Assembly: GCF_002886185.1 (NCBI RefSeq)
Contig: NZ_KZ614146.1
Coordinates: forward strand, 3,401,485 to 3,465,484
Source of the DNA: Salipaludibacillus neizhouensis
GTDB lineage: Bacteria > Bacillota > Bacilli > Bacillales > Salisediminibacteriaceae
Length of the DNA stretch: 64,000 nt
Reading direction: 5' to 3'
In this document: positions 18,786 through 27,333 of the stretch, in pieces
Position numbering within the stretch: the stretch's first letter is position 1
Layout of the letters: each line of letters opens with the position of its first letter
The notes under the pieces: generated by a model
Databases searched by the model: none
Told to the model about the DNA's origin: nothing
What the model saw: only the letters and a program-made list of their open reading frames with translations
Position numbers and translations under genes: made by a program

Positions 18786-19748
18786 CTACATTACACTAGT
18801 ATTAGACATTCGTTTAAAAAATCCATTAGCAAGTAATAACAAAATAATACTTACCATCGAATTAAAAATACCCAGCGCTGTACCGTACGAATAATTTCCC
18901 ATTCCAATTCCATAATTCAACGCGTATAGCTCGAGTACCTCTGAATATTCACGAACAAGTGAGTTCCCAAGAAGAAGTTGCCTTTCAAATCCAATACTGA
19001 TCATATTTCCAATAGACAGGATTAAAATAACCATGATTGTTGGCCGAATCCCAGGAAGTGTTATGTGCCAAATTCGCCTCCACCTGTTGGCACCATCTAC
19101 TCTTGCAGCTTCATAAAGTTGAGGATCCACCCCAGCCATAGCTGCTAAAAATATAATGGAGTTCCAGCCCATCTCCTTCCAAATATCAGCTCCAGTCAAG
19201 ATTACCCAGAACCAGTGTCCTTGAGCCATAAATTGGATTGGAGACTCGATGATGTTAAGACTCACTAACAAGTCGTTTATAATTCCTCCATCAGTAGATA
19301 GCATCTTCGTAACAATCCCAGCTACAACTACCCACGACACGAAATGAGGTAAGTAGGAAATTGTTTGAACTGATCTTTTGAATAGAGAATCTTTTAATTC
19401 GTTTAAAGATACTGCGAAAATGATCGGGATTGTAAAGCCTACAATCAGTAACATTAAACTCATGACAAGTGTGTTTCGTAACACTAAATAAAAATGAGGA
19501 TCTTGAAATAAGGTAATAAAATGCTTGAAACCTACCCATTCTTGTTCGGTAATTGATCTTCCGGGCCGGAAATCTTGAAAGGCCATCGTCCATCCCCATA
19601 CAGGTAGATAATTAAATACAAATATCCATACTACAAAAGGAATAGACATTAAATAAAGAATTTTTTGGTTTTTCATCGTTTTCCAGAAGTTTTTCTTATT
19701 GTCTGGAACCCAAAGATTTGGTTGCGCTTTCTTTTTTCCGATTTCCAC
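18786..19748 (-). CDS. Carbohydrate ABC transporter permease (LplB/YtcP-partner-like)
   Basis: 320 residues with six predicted transmembrane helices, the first-position permease of the LplB type. It has the N-terminal PVWGWTMAFQDFRPGRS block and an EAA loop (LYEAARVDGANRWRRIWHITLP). It is the first gene of the operon that runs down to YesL (19748 to 9218). The start is taken as the GTG at 19746-19748 because the GGAAGGGGGGG ribosome binding site lies between it and an upstream in-frame GTG. A cre-like site lies about 95 bases upstream. Confidence 0.92.
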   Translation of the reverse strand: MEIGKKKAQPNLWVPDNKKNFWKTMKNQKILYLMSIPFVVWIFVFNYLPVWGWTMAFQDFRPGRSITEQEWVGFKHFITLFQDPHFYLVLRNTLVMSLMLLIVGFTIPIIFAVSLNELKDSLFKRSVQTISYLPHFVSWVVVAGIVTKMLSTDGGIINDLLVSLNIIESPIQFMAQGHWFWVILTGADIWKEMGWNSIIFLAAMAGVDPQLYEAARVDGANRWRRIWHITLPGIRPTIMVILILSIGNMISIGFERQLLLGNSLVREYSEVLELYALNYGIGMGNYSYGTALGIFNSMVSIILLLLANGFFKRMSNTSVM

Positions 19749-19841
19749 GTTATCCCCCCCTTCCACAACTTAATTATAGCTAGTTGCATCCTGCTTAAAT
19801 ACCTGAAGGATTACTACTAAAATCATATAAAAATTACTTTA

Positions 19842-19855
19842 TGTACACGGTTACA
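19842..19855 (-). promoter_or_regulatory. cre-like site upstream of the ABC transporter operon
   Basis: On the minus strand it reads TGTAACCGTGTACA, with one mismatch to the CcpA cre consensus WTGNAANCGNWNNCA. Its place just upstream of the first permease gene fits carbon catabolite repression of the uptake and hydrolysis operon. Confidence 0.5.
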
Positions 19856-19937
19856 TTACCTTTACAATGCAATTCTCCATGCAAAATCATCACTTTCAAC
19901 TCGCTTTTTTTCTACTTTGTTGCTTTTGTTATCAAGG

Positions 19938-20065
19938 AAGGTTGTTTGGAAGAATTATCGCTCGCTTTCCGTGGATGATCCGCGAGCCTCCTCGAGCGAG
20001 CAAACAAACGCTCTGCGGGGTCTCGCTTGGATCATTCTTCCACAGGAGTCTCACGAATTCTTCCA
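19938..20065 (-). repeat. Bacillaceae intergenic repeat, minus-oriented copy
   Basis: Minus-strand order: GAGACTCCTGTGGAAG, GAGACCCCGCAGAGCG, CGAGGAGGCTCGCGG, CCACGGAAAGCGAGCG. The ends are the inverted repeat GGAAGAATT (19948-19956) / AATTCTTCC (20056-20064). I recognise this motif series as one recurring between genes in many Bacillaceae genomes, but cannot name it. It forms an inverted pair with the next copy. Confidence 0.7.
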
Positions 20066-20117
20066 TACAACATTTTTTAGAAAGGCAGTTTACGTAATTG
20101 TTATTGTTTCTGAAAAA

Positions 20118-20242
20118 GATCGAAGTAGCGAAGGCGGCGACTCCTGCGGGAAAGCAACTGCTGAAGACCCCACAGGGCGAACTTTCCCGAGGTGGCTGAA
20201 GTCGTTGCCCGCGGAAAGCGTCCGCCTAGAGCGGATTCGATC
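20118..20242 (+). repeat. Bacillaceae intergenic repeat, plus-oriented copy
   Basis: Plus-strand order: GACTCCTGCGGGAAAGC, GAAGACCCCACAGGGCG, TTTCCCGAGGTGGCTGAAG, CCCGCGGAAAGCGTCCGCC. Outer arms GATCGAA (20118) / TTCGATC (20236-20242) can pair. It is about 50 bases from the oppositely oriented copy at 19938. Short ORFs across the pair are shadows of the repeat. Confidence 0.75.
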
Positions 20243-20270
20243 CTCTCTGTTTAACGAAAAAACAATCTTT

Positions 20271-20305
20271 AAAAAAACCATCTAAAAGTTAGAACTTTTA
20301 GATGG
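20271..20305 (-). terminator. Terminator after the YesN-type response regulator
   Basis: A perfect 13-bp stem CCATCTAAAAGTT-ag-AACTTTTAGATGG is followed by T7 on the minus strand. It isolates the sensor operon from the ABC operon. Confidence 0.92.
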
Positions 20306-20324
20306 CCACCGGCTAATAAAACAC

Positions 20325-21872
20325 CTATTCAATTTTTGCCTGTTTATTTCTTCGATAAGCAGACGGAGAAGTTCCTACGTATTTCTTAAATTTACTATGA
20401 AAATAATCAACGTTATTGTACCCAATAATTTCTGCAACCTGATAAACCTTTTTACCTTCTATCAACAGTCTTTTAGCGTTCATAATACGCACTTTATCTA
20501 GATACGTATTAAAGTATTCACCCGTGTATTTTTTAAATAACTTACCTAAATACGCGCTGTTGTAATTTAACAAGTCAGCCAACTTATCTAATTTCAAGTT
20601 TTCATTATATCTACTATCAATAAGAACTAATAATCTCTTTAATTGGTCATCCGTATTAGCATCGTACTCCATTTTGTTATAGACGCTAACTACTAAAGCG
20701 CTTACAAAACTTTGTAGATCTATCATACTTTTTTGTTGATAAACCTCCAATACTTTTTCTAGAACGCTTGAAATGTAAGCTGCTTTTTCAGGCTTGGATA
20801 TCAGTAATTTATTTAATGCAGTTGTTAACACATAAACATAGCTCCTTTTCACTTCATCTTCGGAATATATCTCCTCTGCAAGATACGCAATTTCTGAAAT
20901 AATGGTTTCTATTGAATCTTCTATGCCTATATCTAACGCAAAATATAATTTATCGATGCTTTCATCCATGTCTACACACTTATTATTTTGTCGTTTAATT
21001 ACTTCCTTTCCTTCTGATAATAATTCGTCCTTGGGAAAGAAAAATTTGTTATGAATTAATTGTGTTGCCATATTATAAGAAACATTAATTTCACTTATAT
21101 CAGTCACAGGTTTTCCTGATGCTACAGTGAAACTCACATGAATAGAATTCAACATGTCCTTAATTTCACCAAAAAGTAATAAACGTTCCTTTTTGTTATT
21201 TAACTTACTCTCCATTAAAACTGCCACGTAGGGTTCATTGCTAAAAACGATTCCTTTATGATTCGTTTTTATGATCTTTTGTATCTTACTTTTTATTGTT
21301 ATTATCGTCGAGTCATGTTCGTTCATTTCTTCTAGTCGAATTAATAGTATCTCATATTTGTCCCATTCCAAATCAAACTGCTTAGCCTCAAATATTACTT
21401 CGCTAGAAGCCCTTTCTTTTTTCAAAAGCATCGATAAAATAAATGAATCACGTTTTCTTTCAGCATCGATTACCGTTAGTTGAGTCACTTTTTGTTGCTT
21501 TTCCAGTTCTTTTTTAACCTTATTCAAATAATCTACTAATTCCTCTTCATCGATCGGTTTTAATAAATATCCTGCAGCATTGCTTTGAATCGCTTTTTTG
21601 GCATAATCAAAGTCAGCATACCCGCTCAGTATTAAACACTGAATAGTATGGTCAATTTCGTGTAAGTTTTTTAATAACTCTAATCCATCCATTCCTGGCA
21701 TCCTAATATCAGATATTATTACATCAGGAGATAATTCTCTGTATTTATCCAAAGCAGTGTATCCGTCATTTGCTACAGCTGTTATTTCAAAGCCATAATC
21801 CTCCCATGGTATAATCGCTCTCATGCCTTCTCTGACTGTTGGCTCATCGTCCACAACCAATACTTTGTACAT
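20325..21872 (-). CDS. YesN-type response regulator with AraC output domain
   Basis: 515 residues. The N-terminal receiver has D8/D9, phospho-acceptor D55 in VIISDIRMPGMDG, and a Lys in YLLKPIDEEEL. A long central helical region follows, then a C-terminal AraC-type double HTH (about 410-515: LADLLNYNSAYLGKLFKKYTGEYFNTYLDKVRI..VAEIIGYNNVDYFHSKFKKYVGTSPSAYR). Regulators of this type pair with YesM-type kinases and activate adjacent polysaccharide uptake and degradation genes. It lies 57 bases downstream of the kinase gene, and its likely targets are the ABC/GH operon and GH95. AAGGGGAGG precedes the ATG. Confidence 0.92.
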   Translation of the reverse strand: MYKVLVVDDEPTVREGMRAIIPWEDYGFEITAVANDGYTALDKYRELSPDVIISDIRMPGMDGLELLKNLHEIDHTIQCLILSGYADFDYAKKAIQSNAAGYLLKPIDEEELVDYLNKVKKELEKQQKVTQLTVIDAERKRDSFILSMLLKKERASSEVIFEAKQFDLEWDKYEILLIRLEEMNEHDSTIITIKSKIQKIIKTNHKGIVFSNEPYVAVLMESKLNNKKERLLLFGEIKDMLNSIHVSFTVASGKPVTDISEINVSYNMATQLIHNKFFFPKDELLSEGKEVIKRQNNKCVDMDESIDKLYFALDIGIEDSIETIISEIAYLAEEIYSEDEVKRSYVYVLTTALNKLLISKPEKAAYISSVLEKVLEVYQQKSMIDLQSFVSALVVSVYNKMEYDANTDDQLKRLLVLIDSRYNENLKLDKLADLLNYNSAYLGKLFKKYTGEYFNTYLDKVRIMNAKRLLIEGKKVYQVAEIIGYNNVDYFHSKFKKYVGTSPSAYRRNKQAKIE

Positions 21873-21929
21873 AATTCGCCTCCCCTTAGATTAGAAGCCA
21901 AAGTTCTTTTCATTTCCAAACTTCCTCTG

Positions 21930-23705
21930 CTACTTTTGAACAGGTATATAAAAAGAAATACAGGTCCCTTTTAAATATTCACTTTCAATGACAAGGCCTT
22001 TTCCGTAGGTCAACATAAGACGTTCGTGAACATTTCTTAATCCAATACGGTTCTCTGCTCTATCTCTTTCTTCCTTTAATGAATGGGAGATCTCCTTTAC
22101 CTTTTCATTTTTAATTCCTACGCCATTATCAATCACACGTACAAGGATAAGGTTATCTATTACACTTGTTTCAACGATAATCCTCCCCCCTTCCGCTTTA
22201 TTTTCTAAACCATGTATAACCGCATTTTCCACAAGCGGTTGAATACTTAATGGAGGTATTCTACAATTTTTGGACTCCTGATCAATACGCAACTCAAATT
22301 CTATTCGTTCACTAAAACGAAAATTTTGGATTTCAAGATATGCCGTTACCATCTCAATCTCTTGCTTTAAAGGAATCATACCCCCACCTACTTCTAAGCT
22401 TGTACGTAGTAATTTCCCCAATTTCTTGACAGCATGTGCTATTTCCTTTTCACCATTGATATGAGCCCTCATTCGAATGGTCTCTAATGTGTTAAAAAGG
22501 AAATGAGGGTTGATTTGACTTGCTAACATTTTAAATTTAATTTCATCCTGACGCTTCTCCAACATTCTTTTCTCATTATTTTTCTCTTCCACTTCTTCTA
22601 GCAGCTCTTTAATACTAACTGTCATCGTATTAAATTGTTCTGATAATTTTCCTATCTCATCCTCTCCATCTACTATTAAACTGGTCGATAGATTCCCTTT
22701 GGCGACCTTATCAATATGATTGCTTAATATCGAAAGTCGTTTAGATATAAGGTGAGAAAAGCTGTAAATTAAAATAAGTGCCACAAAAAAGCTAAAGGAA
22801 ATAATTATGATACCTAACCTGCTTAATCTGTTTGCATCTTGAACAATCTCCGCGTCAGTAATAGTAGATACGATTCTAAGATCATTAAGACTGTTTTCAA
22901 CACTGATGTTTTCAACAATGACATAAGATGGCTCATCAAAGATTACATCACGGAACGTTCCCAATTCCTCGTTAATAAGTTTCGTTGAAAATGTGTCTTC
23001 CTCTAAGTTAGAGTTTATTAAGTCAGTCCTATTTGCGGCGACAATATTATTATTTGAATCTACAATCATAGTTGGCAGTGTTTCTTGAGATAGAATCCAA
23101 TTTAAATAGTTTGTATTCACATCGATAACCAAAACTCCAAAAGTTCCATGCTCAATAGAATGAATGACTCTCGTTAAACTTAAACCTTTTTGGTTATCCT
23201 TCATTTCGTTTTCGATAAGGCTCCAGTTCAATAATCCTTTTCCAGAAACAGCAGTCTGATACCAATCAGTTAATTTTGTATCCTCCGTTATAGGGACAAA
23301 ACTCCAATTGTTTAGCATTGTTTCGTTATTGTAGTAAAAACGAACATCTGCTATCTCCGTGTAATTTTGTTTATAAAGTTGCAAGGTTGGATAATTTTCA
23401 TATGCAACGACAACCTCATATATTGATTCGTACTGTCTATTCGTCATTTCCTTTAATCTTTGATCTAATAGGATATAATTTGAAACATAAATCGGGGGGG
23501 CAAGAGCCTCTGACACAAGTGTCTTAACTCTTGCTACATCTGAATTTGCTGCATCCACGGCTTTATCTACTGCCATATTTCTTAATTCATAGGTTAAAAA
23601 TAGACCTGTTATTAAAACAGGTACAAATACGACAATAATAAAGGATAAAATAAGCTTACTTCGTATCTTCATGTTGTTTATTTTAGTAATAACATAATTT
23701 TTCAT
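21930..23705 (-). CDS. YesM-type sensor histidine kinase
   Basis: 591 residues. TM1 is near residues 18-38 (LILSFIIVVFVPVLITGLF), followed by a large extracellular Cache-like sensor (about 40-280), TM2 (LGIIIISFSFFVALILIYSF), a HAMP domain and a coiled coil. The His_kinase block is INPHFLFNTLETIRM, which carries the phospho-acceptor His, and the HATPase end has PPLSIQPLVENAVIHGLE and DNGVGI. The LytS/YesM class senses extracellular oligosaccharide breakdown products, usually with a YesN partner. The ATG at 23703-23705 is chosen because GGAG lies eight bases upstream; the longer frame has no good site. A cre-like site precedes it. Confidence 0.9.
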   Translation of the reverse strand: MKNYVITKINNMKIRSKLILSFIIVVFVPVLITGLFLTYELRNMAVDKAVDAANSDVARVKTLVSEALAPPIYVSNYILLDQRLKEMTNRQYESIYEVVVAYENYPTLQLYKQNYTEIADVRFYYNNETMLNNWSFVPITEDTKLTDWYQTAVSGKGLLNWSLIENEMKDNQKGLSLTRVIHSIEHGTFGVLVIDVNTNYLNWILSQETLPTMIVDSNNNIVAANRTDLINSNLEEDTFSTKLINEELGTFRDVIFDEPSYVIVENISVENSLNDLRIVSTITDAEIVQDANRLSRLGIIIISFSFFVALILIYSFSHLISKRLSILSNHIDKVAKGNLSTSLIVDGEDEIGKLSEQFNTMTVSIKELLEEVEEKNNEKRMLEKRQDEIKFKMLASQINPHFLFNTLETIRMRAHINGEKEIAHAVKKLGKLLRTSLEVGGGMIPLKQEIEMVTAYLEIQNFRFSERIEFELRIDQESKNCRIPPLSIQPLVENAVIHGLENKAEGGRIIVETSVIDNLILVRVIDNGVGIKNEKVKEISHSLKEERDRAENRIGLRNVHERLMLTYGKGLVIESEYLKGTCISFYIPVQK

Positions 23706-23743
23706 CAGCATTTCTCCATAGCTCTTCATTAGTAGGCAATAAA

Positions 23744-23758
23744 AGGAAACGCTTACAT
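23744..23758 (-). promoter_or_regulatory. cre-like site upstream of the YesM-type kinase gene
   Basis: On the minus strand it is TGTAAGCGTTTCC, matching most positions of the CcpA cre consensus. It lies about 40 bases upstream of the kinase start, where CcpA binding would block or hinder transcription. Confidence 0.5.
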
Positions 23759-23829
23759 TTAAAATAAATTCATATACTTTATTGTACATGAAAAAAACAT
23801 ATAAGATACAGTCTATATTATTCTTAAAA

Positions 23830-26193
23830 TCATATAGTAATTTGAAGTTTTGTTAATTTCTTCGATTTTAAGTTAAGTAGAATAGTATAATTATTTACTC
23901 TCCGTACTATTGTATTTTCTGAGTCTATCACTTTAGAAATCCCTTGCCTCAGACATAATTCTATTTCCTGATCCTTTCCTGATAATAAGGAAATACTAAC
24001 TTTCTTGTTTAACAAATCCCACTCTAAATTTTCCACCTTTACTTGTCCTCTTCCCAAAATACCAGTAATAGAGCCCCTGGCTATCTCCTCAGGTAGTGCC
24101 GGCAATAATTCCACAACCCCCGGATACGTATATACAAGCATTTCCATCACTAGAGTAGGAAGACTGCAGTTAGCGTCGACATTGTATACTTCTCTTCCGG
24201 GATTATGTGAGGTTACAAGACTGGAATGGATGTAATCTCCTTCTTCAAGGAGAAATTTCATATTTTCTAATACGATACGTGAATTTTTTTGTCTGGCAGC
24301 AACGATCCCACAATGCATCACACCATGTGCAGAGTCATTACCTCGTTTTCTTTTTTGTAGCGCAATTTCAGCTGCTTTAAACAACCTTGGATTTTCAGAT
24401 GGTGTTATTTCATGACCTGGCCAGACTGGGTACAGGTGTGATATATGACGATGATCATATTTATCATGTAAGTCTTTGTGACTCCATTCTTTTAGTGCTC
24501 CGTCTTCATTTATCATATAATCCGGTAACTGCTCTAACTGCTCTCTCCACTTCTGTACATTATCTTTCTCAATATCCAATTCAGTACATGTGCTTATTAA
24601 ATTTGTTAAAAGTTCTTTCGTTGCAGCGATATCCATCGTTGCATTAATGGCCGCTTGGCTTTCTTGCCACCCCTTTGCTAGCAATTCATTTTCTATAATC
24701 GGTGTATTTTCAGGAGAATATGACGGAACAAACATCACTTTCCCATTTTCATCATATTCTGTTAAAAAGTCTTCATAAAATAAAGCGATTTCTTTCATAA
24801 GCGGTAACGTTCTATGAATAAAAAACTCCCGATCCCCACTTATTTGATACCATTCAAAAAAGGGCATGACTAACCATTGAGCAGCGGCAGTCCAAAAACC
24901 TAGTGGCCAATCTTTATTAAAATGAGTATGAATATTATGATTTCCGTCTGTTCGTGCCCCCGCTAAAAAACCTCGACAACCATATAGCGTTTTCGCATTA
25001 ACTTTCCAGTCTGGTGAAATCTTTTCAATAAGTTTAAAATACCCTTCTAAAGCTTCTCGCATATTTCCTATTCCTCCGCCTGAAACAGCAAGATTGACGT
25101 TAGCATCAGTAGTGAAATCACCACTCCACGGTGGTCTCCAGTCTCCTGTCCACAATCCAACTAAATTTGGTGGATTGTCACCCGATGCACTAATAAATAC
25201 ATACCGTCCCATATCGAACATTTTTTGCAATAATCGTTGATTCAATTCTTCTTTCGGTTCGGCAAGTAACTCTTCGGTAGTTATATCCATTTCTGTATCT
25301 TCACATATTGAGAAAGTCATTCTTCGAAACATCTCTCCATGTTCTTTAACATGTGCCGATTTTAATGTTTGATAATCTTTATTGGCTATGGAAAGGAGTT
25401 CTTCTTTTAACGAAGCCAATGTATCTCTAACATCCCTCTCATAATCATCGATTGGAGTAACTTTAGTTAAGATTATCACTTCTCTTGTATCTCTAATAAG
25501 AATTTTTTCATTTTCGGTTATCACACTGCCTCCTCCTTTTGTGAGAATGAGTGAAGTACCGCCATATCCTTTTTTAGTTTTTAAGTAGTTACAAGTAAAA
25601 GAAATAAATACATCGTCTGTGGATACCTTTTTATCTTTAGCACTTCCTTCAAGAACAAGATCATCGACATACAGTTCTCCATTTAACAAAGCATTTTGAT
25701 TTGATTTCAATTGAAGGACCATCACATCATGAGTACGTGAAATAAATTGTTTCCTTACCATTTCCCCTCGGTTATCTTCCCACTGTACAGCCACCTCGCC
25801 TGTTTCAAAATCAACCGTTCGCATGTAATCTGTCACGTATCCTTCCTTGGCAAGATCTAATTTCAATGCATATGCAGGATGGTATGCATCTGTAAAGAGA
25901 AGGGGATGTCCGGATTTATTAGAAAATAAATCTGCTGCATCTTGAAACTTACCTTTTTTCATCATTGCTCTAATCTTCTTTAAGTAAGGGGATAAATCGT
26001 TATTTTGAACAATATGATCATTAAAAGGCTCATATAGCTTTTCGTGATTTAAAATAATCGTTTCCTCTAAAGGATCACCAAATACCAAGGCTCCCATCTT
26101 TCCATTCCCTGTAACTAAGGCTTCCTCCCAACACACTGCCGCTTCCTTACTTTTAAGCCCTCTCGCTGGTGTTTTCACTATTCCCTCTTGCAT
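23830..26193 (-). CDS. GH95 family glycoside hydrolase (alpha-L-fucosidase/alpha-L-galactosidase type)
   Basis: 787 residues, no signal peptide, so intracellular. The N-terminal beta domain opens WEEALVTGNGKMGALVFGD..ETIILNHEKLYEP, the GH95 opening signature. The (alpha/alpha)6 barrel holds LVGLWTGDWRPPWSGDFTTDANVNLAVSGG, where the spaced Asn pair matches the base-assisting Asn residues of characterised GH95, and SPENTP with E495 at the acid position. A late VDANCSLPTL block contains a conserved Asp. Known activities are alpha-1,2-L-fucosidase and alpha-L-galactosidase. In this locus, removal of fucose (or L-galactose) from xyloglucan side chains would let GH31 and GH3 proceed. It is the first gene of the locus and has a near-perfect cre site upstream. 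Confidence 0.88.
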   Translation of the reverse strand: MQEGIVKTPARGLKSKEAAVCWEEALVTGNGKMGALVFGDPLEETIILNHEKLYEPFNDHIVQNNDLSPYLKKIRAMMKKGKFQDAADLFSNKSGHPLLFTDAYHPAYALKLDLAKEGYVTDYMRTVDFETGEVAVQWEDNRGEMVRKQFISRTHDVMVLQLKSNQNALLNGELYVDDLVLEGSAKDKKVSTDDVFISFTCNYLKTKKGYGGTSLILTKGGGSVITENEKILIRDTREVIILTKVTPIDDYERDVRDTLASLKEELLSIANKDYQTLKSAHVKEHGEMFRRMTFSICEDTEMDITTEELLAEPKEELNQRLLQKMFDMGRYVFISASGDNPPNLVGLWTGDWRPPWSGDFTTDANVNLAVSGGGIGNMREALEGYFKLIEKISPDWKVNAKTLYGCRGFLAGARTDGNHNIHTHFNKDWPLGFWTAAAQWLVMPFFEWYQISGDREFFIHRTLPLMKEIALFYEDFLTEYDENGKVMFVPSYSPENTPIIENELLAKGWQESQAAINATMDIAATKELLTNLISTCTELDIEKDNVQKWREQLEQLPDYMINEDGALKEWSHKDLHDKYDHRHISHLYPVWPGHEITPSENPRLFKAAEIALQKRKRGNDSAHGVMHCGIVAARQKNSRIVLENMKFLLEEGDYIHSSLVTSHNPGREVYNVDANCSLPTLVMEMLVYTYPGVVELLPALPEEIARGSITGILGRGQVKVENLEWDLLNKKVSISLLSGKDQEIELCLRQGISKVIDSENTIVRRVNNYTILLNLKSKKLTKLQITI

Positions 26194-26244
26194 ACACTTA
26201 ACCCCTCTCTGCTATACTTTATTTCTAATTAAAACTCCTAATCC

Positions 26245-26260
26245 ATGAAAGCACTTTCAT
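26245..26260 (-). promoter_or_regulatory. cre site upstream of GH95
   Basis: ATGAAAGCACTTTCAT is palindromic apart from its centre and differs from the ideal cre (TGAAAGCGCTTTCA) at one position. It lies 52 bases upstream of the GH95 start, implying CcpA repression. Confidence 0.7.
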
Positions 26261-26560
26261 AATAACACATCAAAAAAAAAGATATTACCCTTATAATTAT
26301 TGGTTTTATTATATGAAAATCAGTTAATAAAAATCTTGCGACTAACAAAATGAAGCACGTGCCTATTCGACCTTTTAAAACGTCTTCTTTCCCTCATGCG
26401 ATTTCAGCTTCCGTTTCTTTTTCTGAGTCATCAAAGTGTCAACCTCAAGTTGCTCATAATTTCTAAGCTAGATTACCTTTATCTGGTAACGTATATTGAG
26501 TCTTGAAATACTTTTGATCTCATTCCCTTCCTATTAAAAAATCTTTCAATTCGAACATTA
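26261..26560. other. Intergenic region without a recognised gene
   Basis: About 300 bases between GH95 and the HicA-like gene. On the minus strand a short frame (roughly 26380-26465) reads NYEQLEVDTLMTQKKKRK and then stops. It has no ribosome binding site and may be a coding remnant. Nothing else is recognisable. Confidence 0.3.
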
Positions 26561-26606
26561 ATGTCGACAATAAATTTTTTTGTTTATTAAAACTTATTGT
26601 CGACAT
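26561..26606. repeat. Perfect 13-bp inverted repeat, each arm with a TGTCGACA palindrome
   Basis: Arms ATGTCGACAATAA (26561-26573) and TTATTGTCGACAT (26594-26606) are separated by 20 AT-rich bases. Because TGTCGACA is itself palindromic, the element carries two identical binding-site-like octamers. It lies 54 bases downstream of the HicA-like stop. It may be a weak terminator, an operator pair or a mobile-element scar; the sequence does not decide. Confidence 0.5.
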
Positions 26607-26659
26607 AAGATATATTGTTATCACATAGTACATAAAAAAAAAGCAACCACTTTTTGTGA

Positions 26660-26899
26660 TTACTTCTTTTTCTTTTTTAAAGTTTTATTGAATTCTTCTT
26701 TTGTTATTCCACCCAAATCTTTCTTTAAAATTTGAGAGAATAACCCCTTCCCTATTTCACCAGAACTTTTTGAAACCCTAGTTCTAAGGATCTCACCATT
26801 AGGAAGTTCTTTTTCGTATATATCATCCCTACTCCCATGTCTCACAAAAATCCATCCATCATTAAGTAAAAACTTTCTGAAATCCTTCCAACTAGCCAC
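26660..26899 (-). CDS. HicA-like toxin
   Basis: 79 residues, a small basic protein of the HicA (YcfA-like, dsRNA-binding fold) type: FRKFLLNDGWIFVRHGSRDDIYEK, then ILRTRVSKSSGEIGKGLFSQILKKDL. HicA toxins cleave mRNA and are blocked by the antitoxin encoded beside them. The usual GSHH catalytic block is HGSRDD here, so the active-site His may be the one before Gly-Ser; activity is uncertain. The gene overlaps the antitoxin gene by 8 bases, which indicates translational coupling. It has a lysine-rich tail (LKKKKK). Confidence 0.7.
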   Translation of the reverse strand: MASWKDFRKFLLNDGWIFVRHGSRDDIYEKELPNGEILRTRVSKSSGEIGKGLFSQILKKDLGGITKEEFNKTLKKKKK

Positions 26900-27311
26900 G
26901 TTTAATAACGTTAACCTTTACTGCTTCAACATCATCCTGAATAAGAATATTCATAATATATGGAAAGTGGGATTTGCGATTAGTGGAATGGAAATATCTT
27001 GTGAAATTGTTATAATAGTCCTCTGCGTACTCTTTCATTTGTATAGCGATATCATCAATAAAATCATCAACAGTATCCCCATAGCCAGTAATATCAAGTT
27101 CTTTAACGCTTCCGTATATAGTCCCATCATTATCCTTGTGATAATCCACTGTAACTACCTTATCATCAATTAGTGATAATAAATGTTCTAATGAAAAATT
27201 AAACATCACATCACGATGACGTTGTATTCCATGTGGTTTTTCGTGTACAACACTATCAATAAATCGACTGAAATCGGCTCTAGCCTTTGACGCCGAAATG
27301 ATACCTTGCAT
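26892..27311 (-). CDS. Antitoxin with Phd/YefM-like N-terminus and HicB-like C-terminal half
   Basis: 139 residues. The N-terminus GIISASKARADFSRFIDSVVHEKPHGIQRHRDVMFNFS follows the Phd/YefM pattern (ISASKAR..F..LID....P..I.R). The later part, YHKDNDGTIYGSVKELDITGYGDTVDDFIDDIAIQMKEYAEDYY, follows the HicB pattern. It should bind the promoter and neutralise the HicA-like toxin encoded downstream with overlap. The start is the ATG at 27309-27311, nine bases after AAAGGAG; an ATG two codons earlier is too close. The promoter and operator lie directly upstream. Confidence 0.7.
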   Translation of the reverse strand: MQGIISASKARADFSRFIDSVVHEKPHGIQRHRDVMFNFSLEHLLSLIDDKVVTVDYHKDNDGTIYGSVKELDITGYGDTVDDFIDDIAIQMKEYAEDYYNNFTRYFHSTNRKSHFPYIMNILIQDDVEAVKVNVIKRG

Positions 27312-27333
27312 TATCATCCTCTCCTTTCACCTC

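Noticed and set aside
19867..20285. Several overlapping ORFs on both strands
   Set aside because: They coincide with the inverted pair of intergenic repeats, whose high G+C lowers stop codon frequency; the translations have no domain features.
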